From positions 2,978,501 through 3,042,500 of the forward strand of contig CM038911.1 of the NCBI GenBank assembly GCA_021904315.1: a DNA stretch of 64,000 nucleotides, in the 5' to 3' direction. The notes under the pieces were generated by a model that saw nothing but the letters and a program-made list of their open reading frames with translations, was not told the DNA's origin and ran no database searches. This document shows, in pieces, positions 24,583-38,059 of this stretch. Source of the stretch: Sphagnum magellanicum. Its lineage: Eukaryota > Streptophyta > Sphagnopsida > Sphagnales > Sphagnaceae. The number at the start of each line of letters is the position of its first letter. The first letter of the stretch is position 1. The position numbers were made by a program, and so were the translations under genes.

Positions 24583-25585
24583 TTAACAACTGTTCCAGGC
24601 CAGAACCCCGTTGTCGTTGGAGACGTTGTTATTTATGTCGTAAGACGTGCGAACAACATTGCCGTCCTCCTGTGCGCAATTAGCAAAAATGAAGAACGGC
24701 GATCCAACCAGGCCAAATCCTTCTGGCGTACACGTCGCAATGTAGTCGCTTCCCTCCACCAAGTTCCCGTTGTCGTTGCTTATAAAGGGATTGAGATCTA
24801 AACTTGAGGAGGCGAAAACTCCGGCGTCGTTTGCGCAGTTGGCGGATACGACGCTTCCCGCGACTGAGAATGGTGCTTGGCAAGATGCTGTGAAACCGCC
24901 ACACTGGTGATGAATGCCACATCAACATACCCATCCCACGAATTAGTAGTCATGATCTGCATCTTCGTCCGGCGGAAACTAGCGGAGCTGTGTTACATGC
25001 ATATTCAAGAAACAATCAATACGAAGACGATGCATATTTCATGAGGCATGTTCATTCGGGCACCACACGCAGTCTATGGCTACGTACTGGGCGGGAACTA
25101 GCTCGTCCAAATGGATCGAGCTGGACGCATTCAAGTGTCCAACAAGACGTCCCCAGTACAGCACTATATTACACATGACACTTGTCAAATCCACCCGCAA
25201 TTGGTATATATCCAGAATCCAGTGCACTCCAAGAGATGAAGAGAACTGGAGATCATGAACATGGCCGATGAAGAATCACATTTCTCAAGCATTAGGCAGG
25301 AACGGAAGGAGTGGTTACAAGCAGGAGCTGTGGAACAGTGATAATCAAGAGCATCGGAGAATCACGACATCATGGAACAAGCGCAAATCAGGCATCCAAA
25401 GCGTACCAGAAGGAATTATATTTAGATATGGCCATCTAGCTAGCTCATTAACTATGAACACTGGCATCAATTCCCAACTGCTGTTGGTGGCCGGCACTCA
25501 CCGATGCTTCAGCTCCGTTGAGTAATGCCGACATGCAGAGAAGCCCTGCAGCCACAGCTAGAAGCGCCATCTTCTGCGAAGCCAT
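24583..25585 (-). CDS. Secreted cyanovirin-N homology (CVNH) lectin, left copy
   Basis: A two-exon gene. Exon 1 (25585-25502, 28 codons) encodes a signal peptide with the hydrophobic core MALLAVAAGLLCMSALL and a likely cut after AEA. The intron is 25501-24904 (GTGAG donor, CACCAG acceptor, phase 0). Exon 2 (24903-24583) gives a 106-residue mature domain with two CVNH half-repeats: GGFTASC ... SSSLDLNPFISNDNGNL, and YIATC ... RTSYDINNNVSNDNGVLAW. Cysteines fall at mature positions 1, 8, 23, 58, 76 and 106. The 8/23 and 58/76 pairs match the cyanovirin-N disulfides, and 1/106 could join the termini. The product is 134 aa and intact. Family members bind high-mannose glycans; secretion and sugar binding are inferred. 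Exon 2 appears identical to the right copy. Confidence 0.9.
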
Positions 25586-25715
25586 GATGATCTGATCAAG
25601 ACTGAAATTGAGCGGCTGAGTACGGTGGGCTGCGGATGGTATTGAAAGAAAGCTGGAGGAGTAGATGAGTTGGGAATGCTTGAGATGAATGGTACTCCCA
25701 GCTCGATCCCATCTG

Positions 25716-25723
25716 CTTATATA
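25716..25723 (-). promoter_or_regulatory. TATA box of left CVNH gene
   Basis: The minus strand reads TATATAAG, 131 bp upstream of the ATG, in the same position as in the right copy. The region between TATA and ATG (a leader of about 100 nt) is well conserved between arms. Confidence 0.65.
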
Positions 25724-26323
25724 GGTACCAGAGCTCAATCGCCTCTTACCCCTGGACGACTAGCTGGTAGAGTGTGACGGAGGACTATACGCGCGTGCAG
25801 GCGGAGGTCGCGTGAACTACACGAGGGTGTGTGTGGGGGAAAAAGTGGGTTACATTAATAACTTTGACAATACTATGCTGAGAAAGTCAAGGGTGCAAGA
25901 CTACTGTGGTCCCCCCAATTTGAACGGAGTTGAAAAGAACTTTTAAAATAATTAAGGCTTGCGAAACTGCATTCAGAGTTGAAAGGAACGCAATTAAGTC
26001 ATGACGTCACTAAAATAAATAATAAATAGGAAGAGGCCCACAAATTGACCTCTTTTTCCCACTTCAAATTGCGGTTTGGGATGTCAAAATACTTTATTTT
26101 GCCTGACAGTTTCAAAAGGCTGCCAATTTTGAGTTGAATCATCCCGCAGGATCTCGGTTTTTTTTTGTTTGCCACAGTTTCACCGGTGCCAAAACTGCCA
26201 GTGTCTCAAAATGGATAGAAACCAAGAAAAGGCATGTATGTCTTCATTGACTGGCAGTGATGTATTGGAAGAGCCGAATGGTCTTTACCTACCGCGGCTG
26301 TGTGTTGACATCATCACTTGAAA

Positions 26324-26506
26324 AATTGGTTTCCTTTTGGGCAGTCCCCTTCTCAACATCTTTTTATAGGTAAGTCCCCTTCTTGGCAGCTTCTGAGAGG
26401 TCAGTCCCCTTCTTGCTAACTTCTGACAGGTCAGTCCACTTCTTGGTTGCTTCTGACAAATCACTCTCCTTCTTGGTAACTTCTGATAGGTTAGTTCCCT
26501 TTTGGG
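26324..26506 (-). repeat. 30-bp minisatellite within the short gene, left arm
   Basis: Five to six units of about 30 bp, built on AAGAAGGGGACTGACCTSTC plus AGAAGYTNNC on the minus strand, with variation between units. They encode the 10-residue repeats of the short gene. All three frames on one strand and one on the other stay open through the array, because the period is a multiple of three. Confidence 0.8.
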
Positions 26507-27017
26507 CATCTTGTGATGGGTTGGTCCCCAAGATAATGGGGACTTCTTCTACATTATCTATGACCATTTTCTTCTCTTGTTTACTGTCCACCCAATGCGC
26601 TGCACTCAACGAACCAATTTTTGCCCCAGATTGTGAAGTAAGTTTAGGCTTATGCCCTCTTGCCCGCATAGAAGAAACTTGTTCTGCAAATCAAACCCCG
26701 TTAACTTTCCTTTTGTTCCTTTCAGCAAGTATTCCACGAGCAAAACTTGAGGAAATAAAATTGTTTGTGATTTCTAGTTTTTGGTAAACAAGGGGGTAGA
26801 GCTCCTAAATTTTAGGTATTAGTTCAGCGTCGTTACAAGTCTCATATTTGAAACAATTGTTTCTTTTTTTCTTGCCCCATAATAGCTCATAGTCTTGAAG
26901 GGAAGCATGAGTATCATCCAATTCCTTCCTAATGTCTAGCCCTCCATTGTGAAGGCCAAAGCTTGACTCAAACCATGTTGCACTCCCTTCAGCTACCTCA
27001 CGAGCCATCTTGTACAA
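26364..27017 (-). CDS. Unidentified short gene with 10-residue repeats, left arm
   Basis: Two conserved open pieces. The first (27017-26805) reads MYKMAREVAEGSATWFESSF and continues 50 more residues, ending DAELIPKI. The second (26669-26364) reads MRARGHKPKLTSQSGAKIGS, then KKMVIDNVEEVPIILG, then repeats of the type KKGTDLSEAA, KKESDLSEAT and KKWTDLSEVS. A possible acceptor (GATTTGCAG) precedes the second piece, so one spliced gene is conceivable, but no firm exon join can be shown. The 70-aa piece is identical in the two arms. The charged repeats suggest a disordered or helical tail. I do not recognise the family. It may be a gene carried by a repeat, since part of the adjoining DNA recurs at 52.4-52.7 kb. 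Confidence 0.4.
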
Positions 27018-29252
27018 TCAAACATTCATGATCAAACCCACAACAATTCCCTCAGTGTTCAATCCAACTCACAATAGTTGGTCCCCTTCACACAATTTAG
27101 TTTCTAGAATTTTTACACCCTCCTCACCTATAGTTTAATCTCCTCATAGAGTTCAGCTTCCTCACAAAACTCACCTCCCTCACAACAACTATTGAAAGTA
27201 AAAAAAATCAACAAACATTCAAACAAATTAATTGCAGCAGGCTTCTTCATTAAAACAAACCTCACCAAGAGACTTATTGAAACTTAAGATAATTGCAATC
27301 ATAAAAACAAACAATGCAACTAGTGGCAACGTAGAAGAGAAGTGCCCAAGCAAGCTAAGGGAATAGCCAAGAAGATGGTTCACTGAAGTTCTATAGTGGG
27401 ACAATTAAGTAGAAGCTAGAATAGCTACCAATCAAGTGGCAATAGGACACCCTACTTGTCAATTAATGAGTAGCCTACATGCACCGTATTAAATCAAACT
27501 ACTTAATATATTGAACATTATACACTTCATCACCACTTAGTACTAAGTAGTGAATTAGGAGGCCTATAGTGATAAAATAAGTGACCTAGGACATCATTGA
27601 CTATTAAATGCACCTTAATTACTTTATTTACTTTCATCCATGAAATACACATTAGCTGAAGTTTAAAACTCACTTTGTTTTACCTTGCCTTCCTTAGTAT
27701 TAAAGGGGTCCCCTAAACACATAGGTTGAAGTCCTAAAACCCATTTCATTTTATCCCCCCCCCCCCCTCCTCTTCCTTAGTATTAAAGGGGTCCCTTAAA
27801 CAAAAAAAATTATATGTAAAAACAATGCAACTTCCATGAGGGTAAAATATATATTGTACATTATATACACAAATTTGGACATCCAAATTTTTTTTTTTCC
27901 ACATGGACCTTTTCACATGTCCAGAGGAAGTTGCAAATGCCATGGAAGCCCCCGCATACCTAAGGCTCACATGAGTTTGCATAGTCCTCACACCTTAAAA
28001 TAAATATAAGAAATTTACAAAAGATAGTTATGTGAATCATTCATAAAGCCTATATAAAATATGGGTACAAATTGGATGATTTAAAAAGTGGGCCCACTAG
28101 AAACTAACTTGGGGCATATATCGTACTTGACATTTGTCAAACAAGGGAATTTTACCAAGGAATGTAATTATTCCAAGTTCATGGGCCCAAGCATTGAAAG
28201 TTTCACATAATTTGTGAATGCGGCATCCTACGAAAACTCAAAGTCACTCACTTCATTGAACCCAATTACGTGATTAAAACCACTTTCACAATTAGAGAAT
28301 TAAATAGAAATATTCAATGTTAGATTAACACCCATTTAAGTACAAGTTTACTAAAAACCCATTTGATTTACCCCCCTTCTTTAACATTAGAAAGGTCCTT
28401 AAACACAAAATTTTACACAATAATGCAACTTCTATGATGATAAGATATTTACACAGTATGCACACCTAGACAAAATAAACATGATTTTGACATGGACCTT
28501 CAAATATTGGGTGGCACAAAAAAACTTGGGGCATGCCATGTAGGTCTAAATTTTTCAACTAGCATATTGTGAATGTAGAGTCTTGCAAAAACTCAAAGCC
28601 ATTAGATTGAGCCAAACTATAAATTACTAAAACCATATTTGCATTCAGGGGGATAAAACAAAGTGAGTCATCACCATTGGTGCAACAACTTACACTTGTT
28701 GAATTGAGTCTCCAAGGACTTCATAAGCATTGAATGCAAGTGCCAATGTTATATTGCATTTGAAAAAGTGTTTGCCAACACCAAATAGCTCCTAGAAAAG
28801 CAACCCATCAACTAAGGGTTTTGCAACTTACAAATCCTAGATCTTTTATGCTTTTACATATATGCACCTCCAATTCCAAGTGCCATATATTCACCATCAA
28901 TTCACAAAAATTAGTAATTCAAGAGCAATACCAAATAAATGAATTAAGTACATGAGAAATATCAAAATTGTAGGCTCTAAAAATGATCTCTTGACATATT
29001 ACTAATAGGATCCATGATACAAGTTGTGTTTCTCACGACTATAATTCTGTAAACAAATTTTTAACAATTGCAAGAGCATGATTATTATTATGTCCTGGCA
29101 GATCAAATATAGTTTACAGACTAATGACATCATTCAAGTATTGTTGTTGCATGGCTTTTGTTACTTAAGTTGGATTGACATACGAAAAACTTAACATTAA
29201 AGAAGAAAAAGCTTGCCTTGGAAATTGTAATTGCAAGGTTGACTTGATCCTC

Positions 29253-32200
29253 CTTGTTTGTTTTTTGGGAACATAAAAAAAATCCTTTAGTAAGAATGTG
29301 GATTTCCTTGAATCAAGGTTTTAATTGAATTTTGAAATATAAGTACCCTAATATCATGTATGTTTAATTAATGTATTTTCTTATTTCTATGTAAAATTTA
29401 TTTTACAATATATCAATAAATGATATACTTAATGTGTGGATTTATTATTATTTCATTTTTATATAAATAATATTTTAATGATTATTTTATGTTAATAATT
29501 TTAATAAACATTAAATATAGTTGAAAGACATTTCAAAATTCATACATGGTAAGAATTGTTTAATGGACCAATGCAAAATTATTGATACATGTAAATGTGG
29601 GTATTGCAATATTTGCCACATTAATGGTATAAGGTTAATTTCAACAAAGTTTTGAAGTGTAATTGCCATACCCTCATTTGTATCATGGTTTAAAATATTG
29701 TCACAATATGGTGTAGGTATTATATTCCTTGTAAATTTTCATAAGGCTACACAATACCCCTCCAAGTTTCATGGTGAATGCAAATATCCTAAAATGATGC
29801 AGGTATTGCATTTAAACTACATAACTTTGTGCAAGTGACATTCTACCATCAATGTGAAGAACTTTGCAATACCCTCCTTTATTTGAATCAATATGTCTGG
29901 TATGATATAGTGATCGTGAAATAAGTATGTTAAAAAGAATTTTTTTGTTTCATGGTTTACGATATTATTGCAAAATGATGTCAGTATTACTTTCTTTTTA
30001 GGTTTTGCTAGGGCTATGTAATACGTTTCCAAATTCTAAAAGATTTGTTATGGAGTCAAAAGGTTTTATGGGATACCCGAAAAGGGGTAATGCATGTGAA
30101 TTGAGTACTTATGGGCATGAACAATACCCCTTGGACAACTTGAACCAAAATAATTGAGCCCATGTTGTTTGTAGATTACCCCAAATAGGGTATTGCTTTC
30201 CTTGTAAGTTTAAGCAATACCCCTCTAATAGTTTGGACTAAAATAAAATAATCCAGGTTTGTTAAGGCCATGCAATACCTTTGTAAGACTCTTTAAATAT
30301 GTTATGGAGCCTAAAGGTTTTATAATATACCCTAATAGGGGTATTGCATGTGCATTGAGTAACTCTAGGCCTTCGAATTTGTGGATTGTTTAAAAGTAGA
30401 CCAAAAAGTACTTGAAAGTACTTGAAATTCTTTTGCAAGTAGATTTTTTTGGGGTGCATTTCAATATTGATGTGTTAGACATTTTAATGCAATTTGTCAT
30501 ATCCATTGAGGTTTATTTCATTATTAAAATCATCCACAAACATATGTAAAAATGACATAATTTTGTGGGTATTTTTGGGGTACTTTTTAGAGTTCAAATG
30601 AGATGGGGAAAATTGATCTAAGCTCCTAGAGGAAGGCTATAGGTGCTCATGAATTTAAAAATCTACCTCTAAGAATTTCATATTTTATGTAAGGTTTCAT
30701 TGTGACAAGTACACAAAGTAGAGTAGTGCAACAAGTAATTTGTTATGTTGACATGTCTCCCTATTTGTTTAAAATGGACTAGTTAGTCAAAGGTTTAAAC
30801 CTTATATTGATTCTAGGTGATTTGACCATCGATTATTGAGTTGAAAAAAGTGCGCACACAAATTCCCTATTGTGAATTGGGCACATAGGGTTAGGGATAC
30901 TTGCGCCTTTGAGTGTGTTGGTCATTATGGGACTATTTTCCTTTTGCCACAAAGCTCACTATGAACTCATGAAATATGATGCAAAATTTTAGTAGTTGAT
31001 TAAAACATGAACACATTAACATCATGGAAAACAAGTAAGGTGATGCACTAAGGAATAGTTTGGTGTCAAGAAATAGCAACTTGTAAGGCAAGGGTCTATT
31101 CAAATGTTGTCGTTGACATGACCAAGGAGAGGAAAAAACCTTCAGCATTTGAAGTTTTGTTTACATTGATGATTTTTTTTTATCCATTTTACTTTGGGTG
31201 TTAATCCCCATTGATTTAAGCTTCATGTAGAAAAGTTATAGGGTTTGAGATGAAAACAAAAGGGTTATTTTATATATGTATCTCAATTGTTGCACTTTTG
31301 TTTTTAAATGTCTAGTATGATATTACAATCTTAAGTTACCAACATTTATATTCACATTGTGTTCTGGGTTTAGGGAAATTTATGAGGAACATTAACATGT
31401 GTACCTTATATTGTTGAAGAACCAACACATTGTGTTCTTGATTTTATTTCCTTGCACATGAAATTTGAATAGGGTTGATTTAGATTGTGTTTCAAGTTTC
31501 AAAGGTTATGAGGGATATGTTCATGGTTAATTAATTTGAGAAGGGGCATTTGTTTCCTTTGTATGCATTTCAAATGTTGTTGCATTAATGAATTCAAAGA
31601 GACATAGAGGCGAACTATTCACTGTTGTTGTGCTCTAGGTTTGTGAATATGAGAAATGAACATTAGTTTCATTCAATTGTTATGCTAACACTATTTGGTC
31701 TCTAGTATGTGCATTGGATGACAAAATTAGAAGGCTTGCTTTGCTATTAGGTCACAATAGGTTACTAAATCACAAGTTGGTCTTACTACTTTGAAAACTA
31801 TGTTTTGTAGCTTCAAGTTCAAGGATACATTTGGGGATAATGATGCTAATTGTGTGTGGAGAATAGTCTTGAGCCTTCCAAGATGAGTTCATCTAAAAAC
31901 AAAGCAACCTCACCCCTCATCTCAAAGTTGGAAGAGAAATTAAGGCTCCATTTACAATTGGATTTAGACATAGTTTCGAACCATGGGCTAAGTTTACTAT
32001 TGTGAGGAGCTTGCTTGGCGTTAGGTGGCGGCAAAGCTACTTGTGATTTGTGAACAAACTTGGAACAATTAATCAAAATTTTGAAAATGTTGGGGACTGA
32101 TATTCATTCATCAAATTGTAGTTATGTTTGTGAATTTTTATTGTTATTAGAGTGAAAAAACACCCTCCAAGGTGAGGCCTTGTTACTACACGATGGTAGA

Positions 32201-33450
32201 CATTACTGAACATCAACAACACAATTAAATTGATTGTTGCAGTTTGCATCATCCACCAAAGGTACTTCAACATATTGCACATAAATGAGGCTTGGATAAC
32301 TTTCATACCAGTACTTTAAATTCCTTCAAATGCAAAGCTTCATGGATTCTCCTCCACAACCTTTGTATCCACATTGTGACTTTGAGTTCCTTCAATTACA
32401 CATTCTTGGGAAAAATCTTGTAAAGTATTAAAGTTTGCAAAGTACTCTTGAATCCTTGTTATTGTTATTTTCAATTGAGTAAGCAACACATCATTTTTTG
32501 TAAACAAGTGAAAAGAGAAATTCTTTTATTTAAGTAAACAACATTTTTCTAAACTTTATTTTGTGGAATTTTTTGATGTAGGAAAATGATTGGTGGATTT
32601 TCAAGGTCTCACAAGTACAAATTTTTATGTGTTCATAGTTATTGCAAATGGACAGTAATAGGGCCAAGTTCAATAGGTTGTTTACTGTTCACAAAAAGAA
32701 GTTGCAACAGCAAAATAAGCATAAGAAGATGCCATCCAAAACATGTTTGGTGTTTGTTACATATAATTTCTCATTTCATTTCATTGTTTGGGATTATTGA
32801 GTGGGAATTTGGTCTTCCACAAGACTAGGTCTAATCTCCTTATTAAAAAACAAGCTAGTAAAGGAGTGATCATATCTTGGGGTTTGGGAATGCAATAACT
32901 TTCTACATATTGCTACTTTGTCCACCGGTTAGTCTTTTTGACCATTACTACTTTGGCTTGGTTAATTTAATGTCAAAATTGCACCCTAGGTTAACAAGAA
33001 ATATGTTTTCCATAAAATGGTTGTTTTCTTATGGGATGTTATCATTAGGACAAACTTGAAGCTCCATGATCTTTTTGTCTCTTGGTAGAAGTTCCATAAA
33101 ATGTCGAAAGATATAAATTATGAAAAATCTCCAACTTGTCAAAATTTCAAGTCTAATTACACATAGTTCCAGGATACCTTCTCCTTTTTGATTTAAAAAC
33201 CATTTCTAAATCCATGTTACATGTTATCAAATGTTCAAAAATGTTGTAGAGGTTATAAGTAGCTTGTATTTATAGAATACCTCCTTTCTTTATAAGAATC
33301 CTATTAGCCTTTTGAGAAGGCATAATTTATGTCTTCTTTGATTTATTTTGACCTATTGTTTTACTTTGAAAATTATATGTTACAAAAAATTTGAGAATAC
33401 CAAAAGGCTTTAAGAGAATGACAATGGTCAAAATTAATAGCTAATGATAT
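29253..33450. other. AT-rich spacer DNA between the inverted arms
   Basis: About 4.2 kb without a recognisable gene. At 29560-30400 the words GCAATACCCC and GGGGTATTGCA recur many times, with a tandem pair at 30001 and 30255. The rest is AT-rich; short open frames near 32586-33059 (for example MIGGFSRSHKYKFLCVHSYC) may belong to the decayed gene that follows. Confidence 0.5.
30001..30400. repeat. Diverged tandem duplication, period about 254 bp
   Basis: GGGCTATGTAATACG ... TTATGGAGTCAAAAGGTTTT (from about 30001) recurs as GGCCATGCAATACC ... TTATGGAGCCTAAAGGTTTT (from about 30255). In both cases a GGGGTAATGC or GGGGTATTGC word follows at the same distance. Confidence 0.6.
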
Positions 33451-34430
33451 TGGACATGATGCAACAAAAACAAATTATGGCAGTGATTTCCTTAGACGGA
33501 AAAAATGTGGAGAAACTGCTAACAAATTTGTGGCAAACTTGGATATTACTTTACAAAAGTTCAATGATGGAGAGAAAAAAGACATTGTGCAAAGAATTAT
33601 GGAACATCAAACTGTGACGGCACTTCTGGCCAACCACATTAATTTTAGCAAGGGGTTAGAGAAAGCATTACAAGCTTTAAGAAACATGCAGAAGGCATGC
33701 AGGAAGCATATGCTACGTTAACATCTACAAGGCAAGGTTAAAATTCCCAATATAGAAATGTACTAATAACAACAATGATGTCAAATGCCCAAAACATAAG
33801 TCAAATTCATATTGCCAATGCCATTGGTGCCTCTAAATACATGATTCGAAAAACATTGGAATGTCATGTGCATGTTGATGAAACATGAGAAAACCTATGG
33901 GGAGGACTACCTAGGAAGCGTTGTTGTGACATGATAAGTGAAAAGGATTGTCAAGAGGTTTTTAAATGGTGGGAAACAAATAAAATAGTGTCATTGATAC
34001 AAAAGGATGTGAAGGCGCATGAGTGCCAAGGTGTTTAATCAACACCCAACACATTACTTCCAAAAGTCTCAGATACATTTGTTAGAACTTTGTGCTACTT
34101 GATTTTGAACATACAAGAACAATGATTAGTCTATAATTTTGGTTGCCATTTCAATTCATGTAGGTAAGTTCATGTAGTAGTTGGGATTCCCAGTTTCATC
34201 TTTTGAAGAAATTTAAGACATGAAATCTTCTTCTGTTGTTATGCTTGTGTTCAAATTTGCTACTTTTTACATTTTTTGATCTTGGTGTTTGGTTTCCTTA
34301 TTTTTTTCCACTTATGCATGATTATAGTCATGTTGTGGGCTAGGATCTAGTAAGGAGTTAATACTTGCCTACTTTTAGTAACTTAAATTTTACTTTGTTA
34401 TTTCATTATTTAGTGTTTTTACTTAGATGG

Positions 34431-34840
34431 ATGCATGACTATGTACTTGTGGCAAATCTCGGAGTTACTTGCCTACTTCACCAACTATTAGCTTGGAAGG
34501 GGTACTTTAGTAACGGGTTTATTTCTACTTGCATGCATGCTTGTCTACTTGCCATAGGTTGTGGGGTTCCTTACCTATTTGGCTAAGGACTACATGTACT
34601 TAATTACTTTGTTGGTCAATGCTAGTGTACTTGACATGCATGACTATGTACTTGTTGAAGTTGTGAAGTTATTTGCCTACTTGAAACCAAGTTTTGGTTT
34701 AAGTTGGGTACTTTGGAAATGGATTGTTGTTTACTTGCATTCATGTTTGTCTACTTGTTATTTAGGTTGGGAATTATTACCTACTTGGTTAAAGACAATA
34801 TGTACTTGTTGCAGGTTGTGGAGTTAGTTGCCTACAAGTG
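34431..34840. repeat. Two-copy tandem repeat, period about 203 bp, rich in CTACTTG
   Basis: GCATGACTATGTACTTGT begins at about 34433 and again at about 34636. Each copy is followed by GTTACTTGCCTACTT or GTTATTTGCCTACTT, then GTCTACTTG, then TACCTATTTGG or TACCTACTTGG at matching distances. The word CTACTTG also recurs outside the two copies (34360-35000). Confidence 0.65.
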
Positions 34841-36668
34841 CGTAACTAGTACTAGTTTTAGTGGCTACTTGCCATGAATGTGGTGGACTTGCTACTTTCA
34901 AATTATTTACTTGTTTTTGTTTGTAAGGTTACTTCCCCACTTGTTTAGAGTTTTATTCTACTTGTTTTAGTTGTCTAGTATAATGCATTACTTGTAAATA
35001 GTTGATTTTGCCACTAATTGTATACTTGTAGGTTCTAGGGTTTAGATGTCATTTGTATTATAAGTTCTATTAAAGCTATGCTTATTTTGGAACTTGGCAT
35101 TTTGAAGTTGGACTTCTACACATGCTTCATGAAAGTTCATGTAAAGTGTAAGGTTGGGCTTCAAGCTTTTGAAAATCTAAAGCCCTACAATGTAAGGAGG
35201 CCTTACCATGCACATGCAAGTATCATATAGAAATGGTGGAACTAGGACATGGTTTCAACAATGTGTGAACATCTTCAAAAGGAGTTCATGGTAGAATGTG
35301 TAATTGCAACTATGATATCTGTTGTTGTGAGATTCCAAGGCACTACATTGTTGAATGAGTATAATTCTTTGGGCTCACTAACATGTGGACTTCAAACTTA
35401 TGTCCAATGGAAGATTTTGTATGGCATAATCTGTGTTGTCTAAAAGGTGAGTGCCTAAATTGTGGTGTAAATATGCTCATGACATGCCTTGCTAAAGAGA
35501 ACAAACATCTTGTTCTCTATATGCAGTGGAAGTGTTATGAATTGGTTATTCATGGTAAAATGCAACTTGGAAATCCCAACAAAATCTTATTGTTATAGTA
35601 TAAAGAGACAATAACAAAGTAGTTCTTGGGTTATTTGAGGCCAAAGTTGAAAATATTTGTGATGCATAGTTATGTGTCTAGATTTTAGGAGGAACAATAT
35701 AATGTTTATTTAAACACATTTCTACCTATATCTATTTTGTCAACTATGAATTTTGTAGAGACCTATTCATTCCAAGACTACAATTTGAAGCCTAAGAAAT
35801 GCATTGGCATTCTTTTCAAATAATGATTTTGGATCACATTTGTTATCAATGGAATCTTGCATACTTGGCCAATCCCACATCCACCCAAAAGAAGTTTATG
35901 ACTAAGTATCATTATTACATTTATGATGACAATGAACATGATACACTCTTTATCCAACATTATTTTGAATTGCATTGGGCATAATTGATCTTTAGAGGTA
36001 TTTGCCCAAATGAACACCTTGTTTGGTCTAATGGGTGTGTAGCCCAATTCAAATCATGTAGAGTCTGGTATCACGTTTTCAAGTATTCTACTTTCTTTAT
36101 GGGTTATCAAATATCATGGTTTTATTTTGTAACATTTTTTGAACCCTAATTCTTAATTTTTAGTATGTTTAGATACCAAGCAAAAATGTGGAGTGATGTT
36201 TTACCCCATGGATGTCGCATGGTATGGTCCTACTTTGGATCAGGCCATGGGAAGGATGTTCGTGACAAAACTTAAGCTGTACTAAAGCAAGAAATTCACA
36301 AATGAACATGGAATCTAGAATTTAACTTTAGTGTGTAGCTGATGTTGTTGCTTTTTACACTAGAAAGAAATCAGAAGAACATGTTGCATATCCAAATGCC
36401 CACCATGAAGTTATCCATTTCTTCTATCTTATCAAACCTAAGGATGTAGATCATAGATTTGCTTGGGATTGCAAAATCATTCCTGGTTTAGGTCATTGCA
36501 TTCCTTTTGTTCTATTTTACATATTGATGTCACATTGTTAAATTTGAAGCAACTAGCTTGCTTTTGCCTAGAATGCATGTATGACAATGTAGGCTTTTGT
36601 GAGAACAAACTCCATGTGCAATCATGGATGTTACACACACTTGAACCCCACACCATTACATAGGCAAG

Positions 36669-37489
36669 TGTCGCAACCCCACTTTGGCCAAGTGTGGGGG
36701 TGAAGCCCAACACTTGGAAAAGTTGGAGGTTTGGAGCCCTCCGGGACTCCCGAATGTTCAGAGCTCGACAGAAAGGCTCAAAACACCTCGCATTGAGGTG
36801 TTCTTGATGTCATTGGAAAGGTCTTGAAACGTAGATATCGAAAATGGCCTCGCATTGGCAATTCGGACATCTGCAGCCCAAGTTATGGGCAAAAGAAGGG
36901 CCGGGAGTCAATCTGGCAGTTTGACTCTCGACCACTAAAAGTCGGGAATCGACCTCTTCCCAACGTTGACTTGAAGAGTGTGACACGGCGTTGGAAAGCT
37001 CTTGACAAGAGCTACAACTTTGGTTTAGGACTCGTCCTGATCCGAGTTCGGGGCGAGGAGCTGTGACCGTCCAAAGTCCCGGGACTCCAACCCGGGACAA
37101 TTTTGGGACTCCATTTTGGGAGTCCCAACAAAATGTGCCATTCGGATGTAGCCTCCGTGGTGAGACGCAGAGAATACTATATGGGGAAAGGTGGTGGCTT
37201 CACCCGAGTCCGGGCTGTGGTGAGTCTTGTGTGTCCAAGTGCCCGTGGCAAGTCCTAACACCCAAGGGTGTTCCGAATGCTAAACTAACCCTTTTTGGTT
37301 GGTTTTTGGATGTAGATTCACACGAGCTAAGCTAGTCCCTCTTCCTAGTCTAATCCTTAGGCTCCCAACTCGACCCTCTACCCTTTTTTAGAGTTGGAAG
37401 CCGGGAGCGCGCTGCTAAGTCACAATTTCCGCAACTTGACTTTGGGAAACCTTCAAGTGGGTTTCACCCTGTGACTTGGGAGCGTGTCA
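36669..37489 (+). mobile_element. Solo LTR of the chromovirus family
   Basis: An 821-bp LTR beginning TGTCGCAACCCC and ending GCGTGTCA. It is flanked by a perfect 5-bp duplication GCAAG (36664-36668 and 37490-37494) and is close to the LTRs of the full-length element at 4-11 kb. No internal region remains. It lies just after the last recognisable coding piece of the decayed gene, so it came later than that gene. Confidence 0.93.
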
Positions 37490-38059
37490 GCAAGGGTCTT
37501 TTAATTTAGCCTTTATTTTGACCTAATGTTGAAATGTTGATCTAATAGTTTAATGAAAAACATTGTGTATGTTATTTCTAATGTTGTTCCAAGTTCATGA
37601 ATTAGCAACATCAACTTAAAGGTTGTAACTTATAGATCATAAGTGATTGGTTCACAAACAACTACAAGTTTGGGAAAAGTAATTTATAATCTTTTTTTTT
37701 TTGTTATATGGAGTAGGCAAGAGGTTTCATGGTTGGTGAGGAGGACAATGGCTCAAATTTAGATGGCTTAGATGTTGATAATGACATTGAAATAAAAGTA
37801 GCCAAAGTTGAAATTGGAGATAACCACGCAATTGTTTCAAATGAGCTGGAGAATGGAAATGGCTTCTTTGCAATAAGCCATTACATAGGTGCATGGAAAA
37901 TTTCAACAATGGCAAGGGGAATATGTGGTATAAAGGTTACATGATCTTGGGTGGAATATGGTATAAGTGCATGGTAAAACCAAGTACTCAAAACCTTTTT
38001 TACATGTTGCTTAAAGATGTTTATCCTACTATTACATATTTTCACTTGGACATCAAATT

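Larger units (their letters stand above)
23196..29252. repeat. Left arm of a ~6-kb inverted repeat
   Basis: The reverse complement of this arm matches 39445-45512 along its whole length. Paired landmarks sum to 68697-68708 throughout (for example 25585 with 43123 and 26364 with 42338), so the net length difference is only about a dozen bases. Identity by eye is about 94-95% near the outer end and about 98% or more around the CVNH gene. Contents: a coding-like stretch near 23700-24183 (unidentified), the CVNH gene (minus), the repeat-bearing short gene (minus, 26364-27017) and about 2.2 kb of non-coding DNA. Boundaries are estimated to within tens of bases. Confidence 0.9.

Noticed and set aside
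24680-24934. 84-aa open frame MGMLMWHSSPVWRFHS... (and its mirror at 43774-44028)
   Set aside because: It is an out-of-frame shadow of CVNH exon 2. The in-frame reading gives the CVNH domain and a consistent intron.
25448-25738. 96-aa frame starting MSSGTYISRWDRAG (and mirror 42970-43260)
   Set aside because: Its first ATG lies upstream of the TATA box. The signal peptide begins at the internal MASQKMA, and the frame runs past a good GTGAGT donor into the intron.
27757-27770. C and G homopolymer runs (also 40935-40950, 46239-46250, 54103-54112) as functional G-quadruplex sites
   Set aside because: Single runs do not make a quadruplex pattern. The 27.76 and 40.94 kb runs are mirror images at the same place in the two arms.
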